Made by a program: the position numbers and the translations under genes
Shown here: positions 9,613 through 18,830 of the stretch, piece by piece
Layout: each line of letters starts with the position of its first letter
Position numbering within the stretch: position 1 is the first letter of the stretch
DNA from: CATOSP01 sp965204715
Lineage (GTDB): Bacteria; Chloroflexota; Dehalococcoidia; Lucifugimonadales; UBA3495
Direction of reading: 5' to 3'
Assembly: GCA_965204715.1 (NCBI GenBank)
Contig: OZ242009.1
Span: 3,906,001-3,970,000, forward strand
Length of the DNA stretch: 64,000 nt
The notes under the pieces: model-generated
Seen by the model: only the letters and a program-made list of their open reading frames with translations
What the model was told of the DNA's origin: nothing
Databases searched by the model: none

Positions 9613-11520
9613 ATGATATCAGGTTGGATGCACTGGAATAGTGTGCTCAGGTTGGTCCCGCTATTGGCTATCGTCACACTCATAGTTGGGTGCGGAGGAG
9701 CTTCCGCACCGGAACCAGTCCAGGATACCTCAGCGGCAGCAGCGCCTGTGCAAGCGCCCACAGTCGAGCAAAAGGTGGAAGCCACGGCTACACCCCTCGC
9801 GGCAATACCACAGGCCCGCCCAACTCTACCGCCCACGGCTCCACCCGCGGCCGCACCAGGAGAGACGGCAACACCTGTCCCGACGGCAGAGCCGACGGCG
9901 GCGCCGACTCCGGAACCAACAGAGGACATCAAGTACGGCGGCCATATCCCGTTTAGCGATAGCGCCGTGCCAACGAGACGGCATCTCCACGAATGGGGCT
10001 ATACGCACATGAAGAACGCCAACCCCATGTTCAATGGTCTGATCCAGTTCAACCCGCAGACGGCCGAGGTCGGCGATCTGGAAGGCGACTTGGCGGAGAG
10101 TTGGGAACTTCTCCCCGACGGCCTCACCTATGTGTTCCGCCTGAAGGACGCCGCCTGGCATGACGGGAAACCTCTCACGGCTGAAGACGTTGTCTTTAGC
10201 ATGGACAGCCTGGTCTGCCCCACCTGTTTCGACATAATGAAAGAGCAGACCAGGTCATCCACTATCATGATCAAGACCTCCTACAGCCCGGGGAACTCCA
10301 GGGCCGTGGATGAGAAGACGGTTGAGGTCACCCTGAACTTCCCCGCCCCCGGTTTCCTTCCCAAGATGGCGATTTCGACGCTGGTGGTCCAGCCCAGGCA
10401 CACGGTCCTGGACGAAGGCAAGCTGCAAAGCGTCTACAGCTCCGAGGACCTGAACGGTTCCGGCCCCTTCATCCATATGGGTTACACCAAGGACGTGAAA
10501 AACGAGTACGAGAAGTGGGACGGCTATTGGAAGGAGGGGTATCCGCGCATCGACAGTATGACCCACTTCATCATCAAGGACCCCACCTCCACCATTGCGG
10601 CCTACAAGTCAGGACAGGTGCTGCGCCCGATAGCCATAACAGGCCTTACCCCTCTGCAAACGCTGGAGTTGCAAAAGGACCTGGAACAGACCCACACGAC
10701 CTATTGGGCCGGGCCCACCGGCCTCCGCGGGCTGGTGTTGAACACAACCAAGGCGCCTTTCAATGACAAGCGTGTCCGCCACGCCATCAGCCTCGCAATA
10801 CACCGCCAACCCATCATCCAGACGATGAGCGGCGGCATGGAGATGCTGGGCACGCCTCTGCCCCCCGATCTATGGTTCAGCTACAGCTCGGAAGAGGCAG
10901 CGCAATTCCCCGGCTTCCGCGAGCTCAACGGGGAGAAGCACCCGGAGGACATAGCCGAGGCCAAGAGGTTGATGGCGGAGGCAGGGTATCCTGACGGGTT
11001 CGACGTTGAGTTGGCAACCAGGAGCAGCGCCGGAGGTTCATACGCCGACCTTATCGCGCTGGTGGCTGAACAATTGAAGAAGCACCTGAACATCAACGCC
11101 ACCCTCAAGCTCTACGACAGCGCTGCCGGGTATGCCCAGTACGACGTGGGCAATTTCCAGTTCTTTGCCCAGGGTTCCTCGTTCAACCTCGCAGACCCCG
11201 ACGGCGTGATGCGCCGTTACCACGAGAAGACGACCTTCGCCAGATGGGCCGGCGGAGGATCGGTTGGGCAAGGTTGGGTGCCCGAGGGCGTTCAGGAGTT
11301 GCACCTGGAGCAGACGAAGGAACTGGACCCGGACAAACGCAAGGAGTTGATTCTCAAGATCAACGACATCTTCGTCAACGAGGACAACGCCCATGTAGGT
11401 CTGTATTGGACCGTGCGGGCCATGCCCGTCGAGAACCGCATCCAGGGATTCAACATGGAACCTACCATCTATGGCGACCTGAAACACGAGCACATCTGGT
11501 GTGACCCAGCCTGTAACTGA
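9613..11520 (+). CDS. ABC transporter substrate-binding lipoprotein, peptide/nickel family 5 (OppA/DppA-like)
   Basis: 635 residues starting at the ATG at 9613, seven bases after a GGAGGG ribosome-binding site. The N-terminus has a lipoprotein signal with the lipobox cysteine in LIVGCGG. An Ala/Pro/Thr-rich linker follows (about residues 35-105), then the family 5 solute-binding fold, including the motif 'LAESWELLPDGLTYVFRLKDAAWHDG' (key residues: W-LPDG-T-F-L--A-WHDG) and the C-terminal region describing placement of peptide-like ligands. It should bind an oligopeptide or similar ligand outside the membrane and deliver it to the two permeases encoded downstream. The ligand cannot be told from sequence. 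Confidence 0.9.
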   Translation: MISGWMHWNSVLRLVPLLAIVTLIVGCGGASAPEPVQDTSAAAAPVQAPTVEQKVEATATPLAAIPQARPTLPPTAPPAAAPGETATPVPTAEPTAAPTPEPTEDIKYGGHIPFSDSAVPTRRHLHEWGYTHMKNANPMFNGLIQFNPQTAEVGDLEGDLAESWELLPDGLTYVFRLKDAAWHDGKPLTAEDVVFSMDSLVCPTCFDIMKEQTRSSTIMIKTSYSPGNSRAVDEKTVEVTLNFPAPGFLPKMAISTLVVQPRHTVLDEGKLQSVYSSEDLNGSGPFIHMGYTKDVKNEYEKWDGYWKEGYPRIDSMTHFIIKDPTSTIAAYKSGQVLRPIAITGLTPLQTLELQKDLEQTHTTYWAGPTGLRGLVLNTTKAPFNDKRVRHAISLAIHRQPIIQTMSGGMEMLGTPLPPDLWFSYSSEEAAQFPGFRELNGEKHPEDIAEAKRLMAEAGYPDGFDVELATRSSAGGSYADLIALVAEQLKKHLNINATLKLYDSAAGYAQYDVGNFQFFAQGSSFNLADPDGVMRRYHEKTTFARWAGGGSVGQGWVPEGVQELHLEQTKELDPDKRKELILKINDIFVNEDNAHVGLYWTVRAMPVENRIQGFNMEPTIYGDLKHEHIWCDPACN

Positions 11521-11545
11521 CGGTACCGCAGGCAGGCGGAAAATC

Positions 11546-11579
11546 GGGCCAGGCCCGTCGCCGGGGGCCTGGCCCTTTT
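11546..11579 (+). terminator. intercistronic Rho-independent terminator-like hairpin
   Basis: An exact 11-bp inverted repeat (GGGCCAGGCCC at 11546-11556, GGGCCTGGCCC at 11565-11575) is followed by TTTT. It sits between the binding protein and the first permease, where partial termination would give more binding protein than permease, a common arrangement in importer operons. Confidence 0.8.
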
Positions 11580-11633
11580 GAGAAACCAAGAGCTATGGAC
11601 TGATACCTCCTCCTTGGGGGGCCGAGCGGGAAT

Positions 11634-12599
11634 ATGCGCGTTTACTTGACCAAAAGAGTGTTGCTGTTCTTTCCCACGTTGTTGCTGGTGACCCTGGCGG
11701 TGTTTGTGATCCTCCGCGTTGTTCCCGGAGACCCGGCTGTCCTCCTGCTCGCCGGGACAGACGCGGACGCCGAGGAACAGTATACCCAGGAACAACTCGA
11801 TGAGATGCGGAAGAAATTGGGGACCGATAGACCCATCTACGTCCAGTACGCAGAATGGGTATGGAACATGCTCAAGTTGGACTTCGGAGAGTCCTACTTC
11901 TTCAAGACTCCAGTCTATGACGACATCGCGGAACGTGTGCCCGTCACCATAGAGCTGGGGTTATTGTCGGTGATTCTTGCCAGCGTGGTTGCGGTCCCCC
12001 TTGGCGTATATTCGGCTATCAAGCAGGACACTATAGGAGACTACATCACCAGGGTTATCACCATAACCGGAATTGCGCTTCCCAACTTCTGGGTTGCGAT
12101 CATGATCATCTTTTTCCTGGTGCTGGCCTTTGGTTACTTCCCCCCATTGGGTTACGCCTCCGTGTGGGACGACCCGTGGAGCAACTTGCAACAGATGATT
12201 TTTCCCGCTATCGCTCTCGGGACTTCCAACATGGCCTTCATAGCCAGAATCACCCGGTCAGCGATGCTGGAGGTGCTCCACGACGACTACATCAGGACTG
12301 CCAGAGCCAAGGGATTGTCCGAGCGCATCGTCATCTTCCGCCACGCCCTCAAAAACGCCCTCCTGCCCGTGGTTACGGTATTCGGCTATGAGTTCGGCAG
12401 GCTGATTTCGGGAACGGTCATCATTGAGGTAATTTTCCTCGTGCCAGGGATGGGCCGGCTTCTGGTCACCAGCATCTTCAACAGGGACTTCCCGATGATT
12501 CAGGCGGTCGTCCTCCTCATTGCTGTCATCGTGCTCATCCTGAACGTCATCATGGACCTAATATACGCCTGGCTCAACCCAAGAATCCGCTACTCCTAG
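11634..12599 (+). CDS. ABC transporter permease, DppB/OppB family
   Basis: 321 residues. It starts MRVYLTKRVLLFFPTLLLVTLAVFVIL with the first membrane helix, then the family's periplasmic loop (GDPAVLLLAG...LGTDRPIYVQYAEWVWNMLKLDFGES), five further helices, and the EAA-type cytoplasmic loop 'YIRTARAKGLSERIVIFRHALKNALLPVV' (key residues RTARAKGL and HALKNALLP) that contacts the ATPase. It forms half of the membrane channel for the peptide-type importer. It lies 113 bp after the binding-protein gene, with the hairpin in between. Confidence 0.93.
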   Translation: MRVYLTKRVLLFFPTLLLVTLAVFVILRVVPGDPAVLLLAGTDADAEEQYTQEQLDEMRKKLGTDRPIYVQYAEWVWNMLKLDFGESYFFKTPVYDDIAERVPVTIELGLLSVILASVVAVPLGVYSAIKQDTIGDYITRVITITGIALPNFWVAIMIIFFLVLAFGYFPPLGYASVWDDPWSNLQQMIFPAIALGTSNMAFIARITRSAMLEVLHDDYIRTARAKGLSERIVIFRHALKNALLPVVTVFGYEFGRLISGTVIIEVIFLVPGMGRLLVTSIFNRDFPMIQAVVLLIAVIVLILNVIMDLIYAWLNPRIRYS

Positions 12600-12652
12600 T
12601 CCGATGTTTCCATCCGGGACAGACCCTGCGGGAAACGTTTGCACGGAGCGAT

Positions 12653-13570
12653 ATGAGCGTAGATAGAACATCCGAGTCTCTTCATGTAGAGCCAGCGCTG
12701 GCGGTCTTGAAGCCGAAGCGCACCTTCGGCCAGAGTATCATCTTCTTTATCACTCACAAGCCGCTGGGCGCTTTTGGAGCGGGAGTCGCCATTGTTCTCG
12801 TCATCGTGGCGCTTGCCGCCCCCGTGATAAGGACCCACGACCCTTACGAGAGCAGCGTTGCGATGCAGTTCGCCAAGCCGGGGACCGAGAGGTGGCTTGG
12901 CGGAGACCGCCTGGGACGGGACATGTACAGCAGGCTTGTCTACGGCGCGAGAATCTCCCTCTACGTGGGCATACTCAGCTCCCTCATCGGTTCCACAATC
13001 GGCATGGTCGCGGGGGTTGCCAGTGTCCATTTCGGCGGCAAGGTCGACCTGGTAGTCCAGCGGGTCATCGACGCCATGATGGCATTCCCAGGCCTGATAC
13101 TTATCCTGGCCATCATGGCAGCTCTTGGCGCGTCCCTAAACAACGTCGTCCTGGCGCTGAGCATCGCATACATCCCCAGCACTGCCCGGATTTTGCGCTC
13201 TCAGGCGCTGGCGATCAAGGAGATGGACTACGTTCTGGCCGCCAGCGCTGTGGGGGCCGGACACTGGCGCATTATCATGCGCCACATAATTCCCAACTGT
13301 TTCGCGCTATATATCGTCATGGTCACACTCCACCTCGGCGGGGCGATAATTTCCGAGGCGGGCCTGAGCTTCCTCGGAGTGGGGACTCCTCCCAACGTGC
13401 CGTCATGGGGCGGTATGCTGAACGGGGCTGCGGCTAATGTGACGGTGGCCTGGTGGGTAGCCATCTTCCCGGGTGTCGCTATCTTTATAGTCGTGTTCGC
13501 TTGGAACGTCCTCGGCGACGCGCTCCGCGACGTCCTCGACCCGCGGCTGCGGGGCACGGGTTCTGCCTAG
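12653..13570 (+). CDS. ABC transporter permease, DppC/OppC family
   Basis: 305 residues. An N-terminal cytoplasmic segment and first helix are followed by the DppC signature 'WLGGDRLGRDMYSRLVYGARISL' (key residues GTD-like GGDRLGRD) and the EAA loop around 'DYVLAASAVGAGHWRIIMRHIIPN'. It should pair with the upstream DppB-like permease. The gap between them is 53 bp. No DppD/DppF ATPase gene follows; the next genes belong to an unrelated island, so ATPases must be supplied from elsewhere. Confidence 0.93.
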   Translation: MSVDRTSESLHVEPALAVLKPKRTFGQSIIFFITHKPLGAFGAGVAIVLVIVALAAPVIRTHDPYESSVAMQFAKPGTERWLGGDRLGRDMYSRLVYGARISLYVGILSSLIGSTIGMVAGVASVHFGGKVDLVVQRVIDAMMAFPGLILILAIMAALGASLNNVVLALSIAYIPSTARILRSQALAIKEMDYVLAASAVGAGHWRIIMRHIIPNCFALYIVMVTLHLGGAIISEAGLSFLGVGTPPNVPSWGGMLNGAAANVTVAWWVAIFPGVAIFIVVFAWNVLGDALRDVLDPRLRGTGSA

Positions 13571-13812
13571 CCCAAACCAATGTGTCCAAACCAATGCGGC
13601 CCACAACTTTCACCTAGCATCGGGATCAGGAGGGTCTTGTGGCGGCGCTGGTTTGATGGCAGTTCTCAAGGGGCATTAGCAGCGACCGCCGGAGTAGGAG
13701 GCATCGGTTAAACCTCAGCGGTCCCACCGGGACGAAGCACCTGGGATTGACCGGGCATGGGACCCGGGCGATAATCGATGCCGTACCATATATTCCGTAC
13801 AGGGTTATCGGC

Positions 13813-14064
13813 ATGACCAACCGGTCAGATGTACGGCTGGACGCGGAACGCCGGCGGCGGTTGGAGGAATTAGCCGAGGAGAATGGAGTAGCCATCTCCG
13901 AGGTCGTGCGACGCCCTATCGACTGCGCCTATGAGGACACCCTGCGGGCGCGGCGGAAGCAGGGTGTTGAGCGATTGATAGGCTTGAACGTAGAAGACCC
14001 CCCGGACCCGGAAACCCTTTCCCGCGAGTTGGAGGCCGCCCATGAACCCGGCGGTCTTCATTGA
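13813..14064 (+). CDS. VapB-like ribbon-helix-helix antitoxin
   Basis: 83 residues from the ATG at 13813. The segment 'SDVRLDAERRRRLEELAEENGVAISEVVRRPIDCAYED' has the pattern of a ribbon-helix-helix DNA-binding domain (strand, helix, SEVVRR second helix). Its last codons overlap by 23 bp the ATG of a following frame starting MNPAVFIDANVPIYAAG, a typical PIN-domain toxin N-terminus, giving the usual antitoxin-toxin overlap. The toxin is broken, so this antitoxin is probably an orphan. Confidence 0.65.
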   Translation: MTNRSDVRLDAERRRRLEELAEENGVAISEVVRRPIDCAYEDTLRARRKQGVERLIGLNVEDPPDPETLSRELEAAHEPGGLH

Positions 14065-14249
14065 CGCCAACGTTCCCATCTACGCCGCCGGCCGGGCATC
14101 CCCATAAGCAGCCATGCGCCAGGATTCCCCGCGTACTGGCGGACGCCCCCAGCCTTTCGCAACAGACTCGGAAGTCCTCCAGGGATTGCTGCGCCGCTGC
14201 CTTGCCTCGGGCCGGGAGGTAGCGCAGGCTTTGGCTGAGGCCATGCAAT
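14042..14249 (+). pseudogene. VapC-like PIN-domain toxin, frameshifted and truncated
   Basis: The first 21 codons read MNPAVFIDANVPIYAAGRASP, with the first acidic residue of a PIN-domain active site in FIDAN, and then hit TAA at 14105-14107. Further pieces of the same kind of protein continue in other frames ('KQPCARIPRVLADAP' then 'FATDSEVLQGLLRRCLASGREV'), showing at least two frameshifts. The later active-site acids are missing because the gene runs straight into a copy of the 5' end of the restriction-modification gene at 14250. The ribonuclease toxin is therefore dead. Confidence 0.7.
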
Positions 14250-14402
14250 ATGGCGACGCACATCGACATAGCCGACCCAAAGTACCGTGATGCGGCGGCC
14301 CAGGTCCTGCTGCGGCATGACAGCTTCCAGCCCGAGGCCAACATCACCAGCGCGGTGCCGGTTGACGCAGTTTCGGAAAGCCGTGCCCATGGTGTAAGAT
14401 GA
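14250..14402 (+). pseudogene. duplicated 5' fragment of the type IIG restriction-modification gene
   Basis: The 50-codon frame begins MATHIDIADPKYRDAAAQVL and matches the first 36 codons of the gene at 15684, including an 87-bp stretch with no mismatch. It then diverges (PVDAVSESRAHGVR) and stops. It appears to be the original 5' end of the enzyme gene, cut off when the segment now at 14359-15683 arrived or rearranged. Confidence 0.85.
14272..14358 (+). repeat. 87-bp direct repeat, copy 1
   Basis: Identical base for base to 15706-15792, offset 1,434 bp. The two copies bracket the Uma2 gene and the broken secreted-protein gene. Homologous recombination between them would delete that segment. 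Confidence 0.95.
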
Positions 14403-14445
14403 CCGCCGCAGGATCAGGCCCAACCGAGCAAGGGTGCGACACGCC

Positions 14446-15210
14446 ATGACCACCGCCGACGCTTTCGCCAAGTCTGCCCCAGCCCCGGCGCCAGGCCCTT
14501 TCCGCCTGCCCGATATTCCGGAGCGCCATCCCGATGACATGACCAGCGTGGACACCCTGCACCGATACGGCGCGATTGCCAATATCATCCAATACTTGGG
14601 CCGTCCCGAGACGACCATCATCAGCGCCGAGCATTACGTCGTGGCGGGGCCGGCCTACGTGGCCGGGGAAAGCCGGTATCCGGACCTGCTGGTAGCCTTC
14701 GAGGTGGACCCGGCGCTGTACGCAGCCAGCAACGGGTACGTGGTGTCGGAGCAGAGGAAGCCGCCGGACTTCATCCTGGAGGTGGCGTCCAGACACACGG
14801 CGGGAGAGGACCTGGGAGCGAAGCAGGATTACTACCAGGGGTTGGGGGTATTGGAATACTGGCTGTTTGACAGCGAGGGGGAGTTTTACGGGTTCACGCT
14901 GCGGGGTTACCGGCTGGAAGGGGGGAGATACCGGCCCATGGAGTTGGCTGAAATCCGGCCTGGGGTGTGGCAGGGTCGCAGCGCGGCGCTGAGTTTGGAC
15001 CTGAGGGCGGAGGATGGCTACCTGGGCTGGCATGACCCCGCCACCGGGGAACACATCCCAACCCTGCAATCGCAAACGGCCCGCGCTGATGCCGAGCGCG
15101 AAGCCCGCTACGCCGAGCAGGCCCGGGCCGACGCCGCCGAAGCCGAACTGGCTGTCGAGCGCGCCCGCGTCCGCCAGTTGGAGGCGCGGCTCCGCAACCG
15201 GAACCCCTAG
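14446..15210 (+). CDS. Uma2-family PD-(D/E)XK putative endonuclease
   Basis: 254 residues from the ATG at 14446, preceded by AGGGTG at a normal distance (a GTG at 14434 is possible). The Uma2/DUF820 core is visible: 'SRYPDLLVAFEV' with the first acidic residue, 'PPDFILEVAS' with the E of the EV-S motif, a downstream Lys/Tyr segment, and 'LGVLEYWLFD'. The C-terminus is an Ala/Arg/Glu-rich coiled coil (ARADAEREARYAEQARADAA). The family is very abundant in Chloroflexota and Cyanobacteria and is structurally nuclease-like, but its cellular role is unknown. It resembles the copy at 33632 (shared FRLPD, MTS and ASNGYV segments) more than the three tandem copies at 22338-25029. It lies between two copies of a direct repeat. 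Confidence 0.85.
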   Translation: MTTADAFAKSAPAPAPGPFRLPDIPERHPDDMTSVDTLHRYGAIANIIQYLGRPETTIISAEHYVVAGPAYVAGESRYPDLLVAFEVDPALYAASNGYVVSEQRKPPDFILEVASRHTAGEDLGAKQDYYQGLGVLEYWLFDSEGEFYGFTLRGYRLEGGRYRPMELAEIRPGVWQGRSAALSLDLRAEDGYLGWHDPATGEHIPTLQSQTARADAEREARYAEQARADAAEAELAVERARVRQLEARLRNRNP

Positions 15211-15305
15211 CCAAACCTGAAGAGCAAGGTCAAGGATGAAATACCTACCCCGGTCAGCCCCCCACCCCCCGACTTGCCCAGCCTGAAAAACGCCGGAGGC
15301 CCGGC

Positions 15306-15670
15306 ATGAGCGTGATTCGGGCCTCACTCTCCCCCAGGCTCCTCCTCGCCGCTGCGGTGGCGGTCTTCCTGGTTCACGACTCCCAGCCCGCCAAGGCGCA
15401 GACCGTCATCACCCTGGTGAGCAATATCGGTCAGACGGCCACCTCGGGGCTCAATACGCATTCTGAAGTTCTCACCCAGGGTTTCACGACGGGAATCGCC
15501 ACCGGCAGCTACACGCTGTCGAGCATCGAGGCGGTGATGAATGCCGCGAATGCCACTCAGGCCGCGACGGGCGGCGGGCCGGACTCGAAGGTCGTGATCT
15601 GACGGGTCCCTCGACCTGGTCGCCGGGCACAGTGTCCTTTACTGCGCCGTCGGGCACCACAGCGAAGAGA
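15306..15670 (+). pseudogene. secreted-protein gene fragment (choice-of-anchor-like), truncated
   Basis: The intact part (15306-15602, 98 residues) has a GGAGG ribosome-binding site, a signal peptide (LLLAAAVAVFLVHDSQPAKA) and a start of mature protein 'TLVSNIGQTATSGLNTHSEVLTQGFTTG', a pattern seen in the N-terminal parts of large extracellular Chloroflexota proteins. After the stop, a second frame reads TGPSTWSPGTVSFTAPSGTT, which looks like the next piece of the same kind of protein. The gene is therefore frameshifted and heavily shortened, ending at the start of the restriction-modification gene. Confidence 0.55.
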
Positions 15671-15683
15671 AACAGAGCCGGAC

Positions 15684-18600
15684 ATGGCCGTTCACATAGA
15701 CATAACCGACCCAAAGTACCGTGATGCGGCGGCCCAGGTCCTGCTGCGGCATGACAGCTTCCAGCCCGAGGCCAACATCACCAGCGCGGTGCGGGACTTC
15801 CTCATCCTCACCGGCCTGGCCCGCAGGGAGGAGATTGTCGAGGAAGACCCGCCCTCGGACGCTTCACGGCGGGCCGTTGACCTGACCGCCCTGGACACCT
15901 TCATCGAGTTCAAGCGCCGGATTGGGACCACTGCCGGCGGGGAACCCGACCCGGAGAACGTCCGGCAACTGGACGACTACCTGGGCCAGTCGGCCTCGCA
16001 GGGCCGGGTCCGCATGGGCGTTCTCACCGACGGCAGGCGGTGGCTGCTGCGCTGGCCCGGAGCGTGCGAGGTCCGCCTGACCCGCCCTTACTTCTTCACT
16101 CTGGACGGGCCGGACGGGTGGTTCCCCCTCTATGAATGGCTGAGGGACTCGGCCCTGGTGTCCCTGGAGGGCGTCGACCCCGACAGGAAAAGCATCGCGG
16201 AGCACTTCGGCCCCGGCAGTCCTTCCTACCAGCGGGACATCGCCGCCCTGAAAGCCCTGTACCGCGAGAACGCGGGACTGGAGACCATCCGGGTCAAGCG
16301 GCAGTTGTGGTACGACCTGCTGCGCACCGCACTGGGGGAAATAGCCGGCGGCGATGAGGGGATGGACGACCTGTTCGTCCGCCACACCTACCTGGGCGCG
16401 GTCATCGGCATGGTGGTGCAGGCCTCCTTCGGCATCGACATCCGCCGCCTGGCCGAGACCGACCCCGCCGACCTGCTCCAGGGGCGGGAGCTGTTCCGCG
16501 CCACCGGGCTGCAGGGGGTACTGGAATCGGACTTCTTCGCCTGGCCCAACGAGGTGGGCGGCATCCCGCTGCTGCGGACCCTGGCCCGCCGGGTGGCCCG
16601 GTTCAACTGGTCCGAGGCGCCGCCGGACACCGCCGCCACCCTGTACGAGACGGTCATACCACCGGAGGAGCGGCGGCAGTTGGGCGAATACTACACCCCC
16701 GCCTGGCTGGCCCGGGTGATGGTCCGGGAACTGGTGGATGACCCGCTGCGCCAGCGGGTGCTGGACCCGGCCTGCGGCTCCGGGACCTTCGTCGCCGAGG
16801 CGGTGTCCCACTTCATCAGGGCCGCCGGGGAGACCAACTGGGAACCCAGGGAAGTCCTGAACCGGCTGCGGGAGGCGGTCACCGGCATCGACGTTCACCC
16901 GGTGGCGGCGCACCTGGCCCGGGCCGCCTGGACCCTGGCCGCCCGCCCGGCCATCAACGCCGCGGGCGCATCCGGGTACGAGGCGTCCCTTTCCATCCCG
17001 GTCTACCTGGGCGACGCCCTGCAACTGCGCTTCCGCACCGGGGACATGTTCGCCCAGAACGAAATCACCATCCAGACCAGGGACGATGAGAACACCGAGC
17101 TGGTCTTCCCGGTCAGCCTGGTGGAGCGGGCCGAGGACTTCGACGCCCTGATGGGGGACGTCTCGGCCTACATCGAGGGGGGAGAAGACCCGTTCCTGGC
17201 CCTGGACGACAACCACATCAACGACGCCCACGAGCGCACCGTAACGGGCAACACCATCGCCGCCATGCAGCGGCTCCACGACCGGGGACGGGACCACATC
17301 TGGGCCTACTACACCCGCAACATGGTGCGGCCCGTTGCCCTGTCCCGCGCCAGGGTGGACGTGGTGATCGGCAACCCACCCTGGATCAACTACAACCAGA
17401 CTGCGGACATCCTGCGCACCGAGTTGCAGGGCCTGAGCCGGGACCGCTACGGCATCTGGCAGGGCGGACGCTACGCCAGCAACCAGGACGTGGCGGGCCT
17501 GTTCTTCGCCCGCAGCGTTGACCTGTACCTGAAGGACGGGGGCGTCATCGGGTTCGTGCTGCCCCACAGCGCGTTGCAGGCCGGGCAATACTCCAGGTGG
17601 CGCACCGGCAAATGGGAATCGCCGCCCAGGGGCCGGGGCCGCAGCCGCGCCCCTGATTTCAGCGTGTCCGTGGACTTCAGCCACAAGCGTCCCTGGGACC
17701 TGGAGCCGCTGGATCCCGACGACTTCTTCCCGATGGCCTCCTGCGTGGCGTTCGCCCGGAGCATGGGCCGGAGCGGACTGGCAACTCCGCTGTCCGGCGA
17801 GTGGGAACGCTGGACCGGCAAGCCCGGCGAGAACGCCAACCGGGAAAGCCTAGCAGCCATGACTGATGCATCGGTTTCCGTCGGTTCACCCTACGACGGT
17901 CATTCTCGGCAAGGCGCAGCAATTAGGCCACGTCGCCTATTCTTCGTCAACGAAACGGAAAACACAGCCGTCGTGCGGGCGACGCCAACCGTAACCGTCA
18001 ACCCCCGCCGCGGCGGCCAGGACAAAGCGCCCTGGAAGAACTTGGACCTGACCGCCATAACCGGCCAGACCATCGAGGAAAGCCACCTGTTCAACGTCCA
18101 TCTCGGCGAGACAGTCGTTCCCTACGCTACGCTGGAACCTCTGAAAGCCCTGCTGCCCCTGAAACAGGGCGACGCCGCCATACCAACCGATGAGGACGGC
18201 CCCGGCGGTATCCGGCTGGGCGGCCTGGAGCGGCGGATGCGGGAACGCTGGCAGACCATCAGCAAGTTATGGACAGATAATAAAGCGCCTGTGACCAAGC
18301 TGAACCTAGTGGAGCAAATAGATTACCTGCACAAGTTGTCGTCGCAACTGGATTGGCAACAGAATCCGGGTACTAGACCAGTCCGAGTATTACAGACAGA
18401 AGCTGGCCAACCCACTGCATCAATAATATGGAATGATAACCACATTATCGACGAGACATTGTATTGGATTACATGCAAGAGCGAGCAGGAAGCCAACTAC
18501 TTGCTGGCCATTATCAACAGCGACGTCCTGAAAGAAGCTGTCGCGCCTTTGATGGCCAAAGGCCAGTTTGGGGCACGTCACTTGCACAAACAACTGTGGA

Positions 18601-18830
18601 AGCTGCCCATCCCGGAGTTCGACCGCAAGAACAGGCTTCACACCAGGGTTGCCAGAGCCGGGGCAACGGCGGCAGCCAGGGCCGCAAAACAACTGGAGCA
18701 ACTGCGCGAAGCACTGGGCGACAAGCTCACCGTGACCATAGCCCGCCGGGAGCTGCGCAAGTGGCTGCGCACCTCGAAGGAAGGCAGGACCGTGGAGGCA
18801 GCCGTGGGCAGGCTGCTGGCCGGTCAATAG
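15684..18830 (+). CDS. single-chain type IIG-like restriction-modification enzyme (nuclease plus N6-adenine methylase)
   Basis: 1,048 residues. The N-terminal part has a PD-(D/E)XK-like nuclease pattern (D66, then E75-F-K77 in FIEFKRR). The middle is an N6-adenine methyltransferase: motif I 'LDPACGSGTFVAEAV' near residue 360 and the catalytic motif IV 'VIGNPPWINYN' near residue 565. The last 400 residues should hold the DNA target recognition part. Size and order match Eco57I-type enzymes in which one protein cuts and methylates, so no partner gene is needed. It sits next to a dead VapBC pair, and a copy of its own first 36 codons lies 1.4 kb upstream. Recognition sequence cannot be inferred. 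Confidence 0.85.
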   Translation: MAVHIDITDPKYRDAAAQVLLRHDSFQPEANITSAVRDFLILTGLARREEIVEEDPPSDASRRAVDLTALDTFIEFKRRIGTTAGGEPDPENVRQLDDYLGQSASQGRVRMGVLTDGRRWLLRWPGACEVRLTRPYFFTLDGPDGWFPLYEWLRDSALVSLEGVDPDRKSIAEHFGPGSPSYQRDIAALKALYRENAGLETIRVKRQLWYDLLRTALGEIAGGDEGMDDLFVRHTYLGAVIGMVVQASFGIDIRRLAETDPADLLQGRELFRATGLQGVLESDFFAWPNEVGGIPLLRTLARRVARFNWSEAPPDTAATLYETVIPPEERRQLGEYYTPAWLARVMVRELVDDPLRQRVLDPACGSGTFVAEAVSHFIRAAGETNWEPREVLNRLREAVTGIDVHPVAAHLARAAWTLAARPAINAAGASGYEASLSIPVYLGDALQLRFRTGDMFAQNEITIQTRDDENTELVFPVSLVERAEDFDALMGDVSAYIEGGEDPFLALDDNHINDAHERTVTGNTIAAMQRLHDRGRDHIWAYYTRNMVRPVALSRARVDVVIGNPPWINYNQTADILRTELQGLSRDRYGIWQGGRYASNQDVAGLFFARSVDLYLKDGGVIGFVLPHSALQAGQYSRWRTGKWESPPRGRGRSRAPDFSVSVDFSHKRPWDLEPLDPDDFFPMASCVAFARSMGRSGLATPLSGEWERWTGKPGENANRESLAAMTDASVSVGSPYDGHSRQGAAIRPRRLFFVNETENTAVVRATPTVTVNPRRGGQDKAPWKNLDLTAITGQTIEESHLFNVHLGETVVPYATLEPLKALLPLKQGDAAIPTDEDGPGGIRLGGLERRMRERWQTISKLWTDNKAPVTKLNLVEQIDYLHKLSSQLDWQQNPGTRPVRVLQTEAGQPTASIIWNDNHIIDETLYWITCKSEQEANYLLAIINSDVLKEAVAPLMAKGQFGARHLHKQLWKLPIPEFDRKNRLHTRVARAGATAAARAAKQLEQLREALGDKLTVTIARRELRKWLRTSKEGRTVEAAVGRLLAGQ
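15706..15792 (+). repeat. 87-bp direct repeat, copy 2 (inside the type IIG gene)
   Basis: Exact copy of 14272-14358. It covers codons 8 to 36 of the restriction-modification gene. Confidence 0.95.

Noticed and set aside
15864..17684. Minus-strand 606-codon open frame
   Set aside because: It is antisense to the type IIG enzyme, which has full catalytic motifs, and its own translation is low-complexity Gly/Val/Pro.
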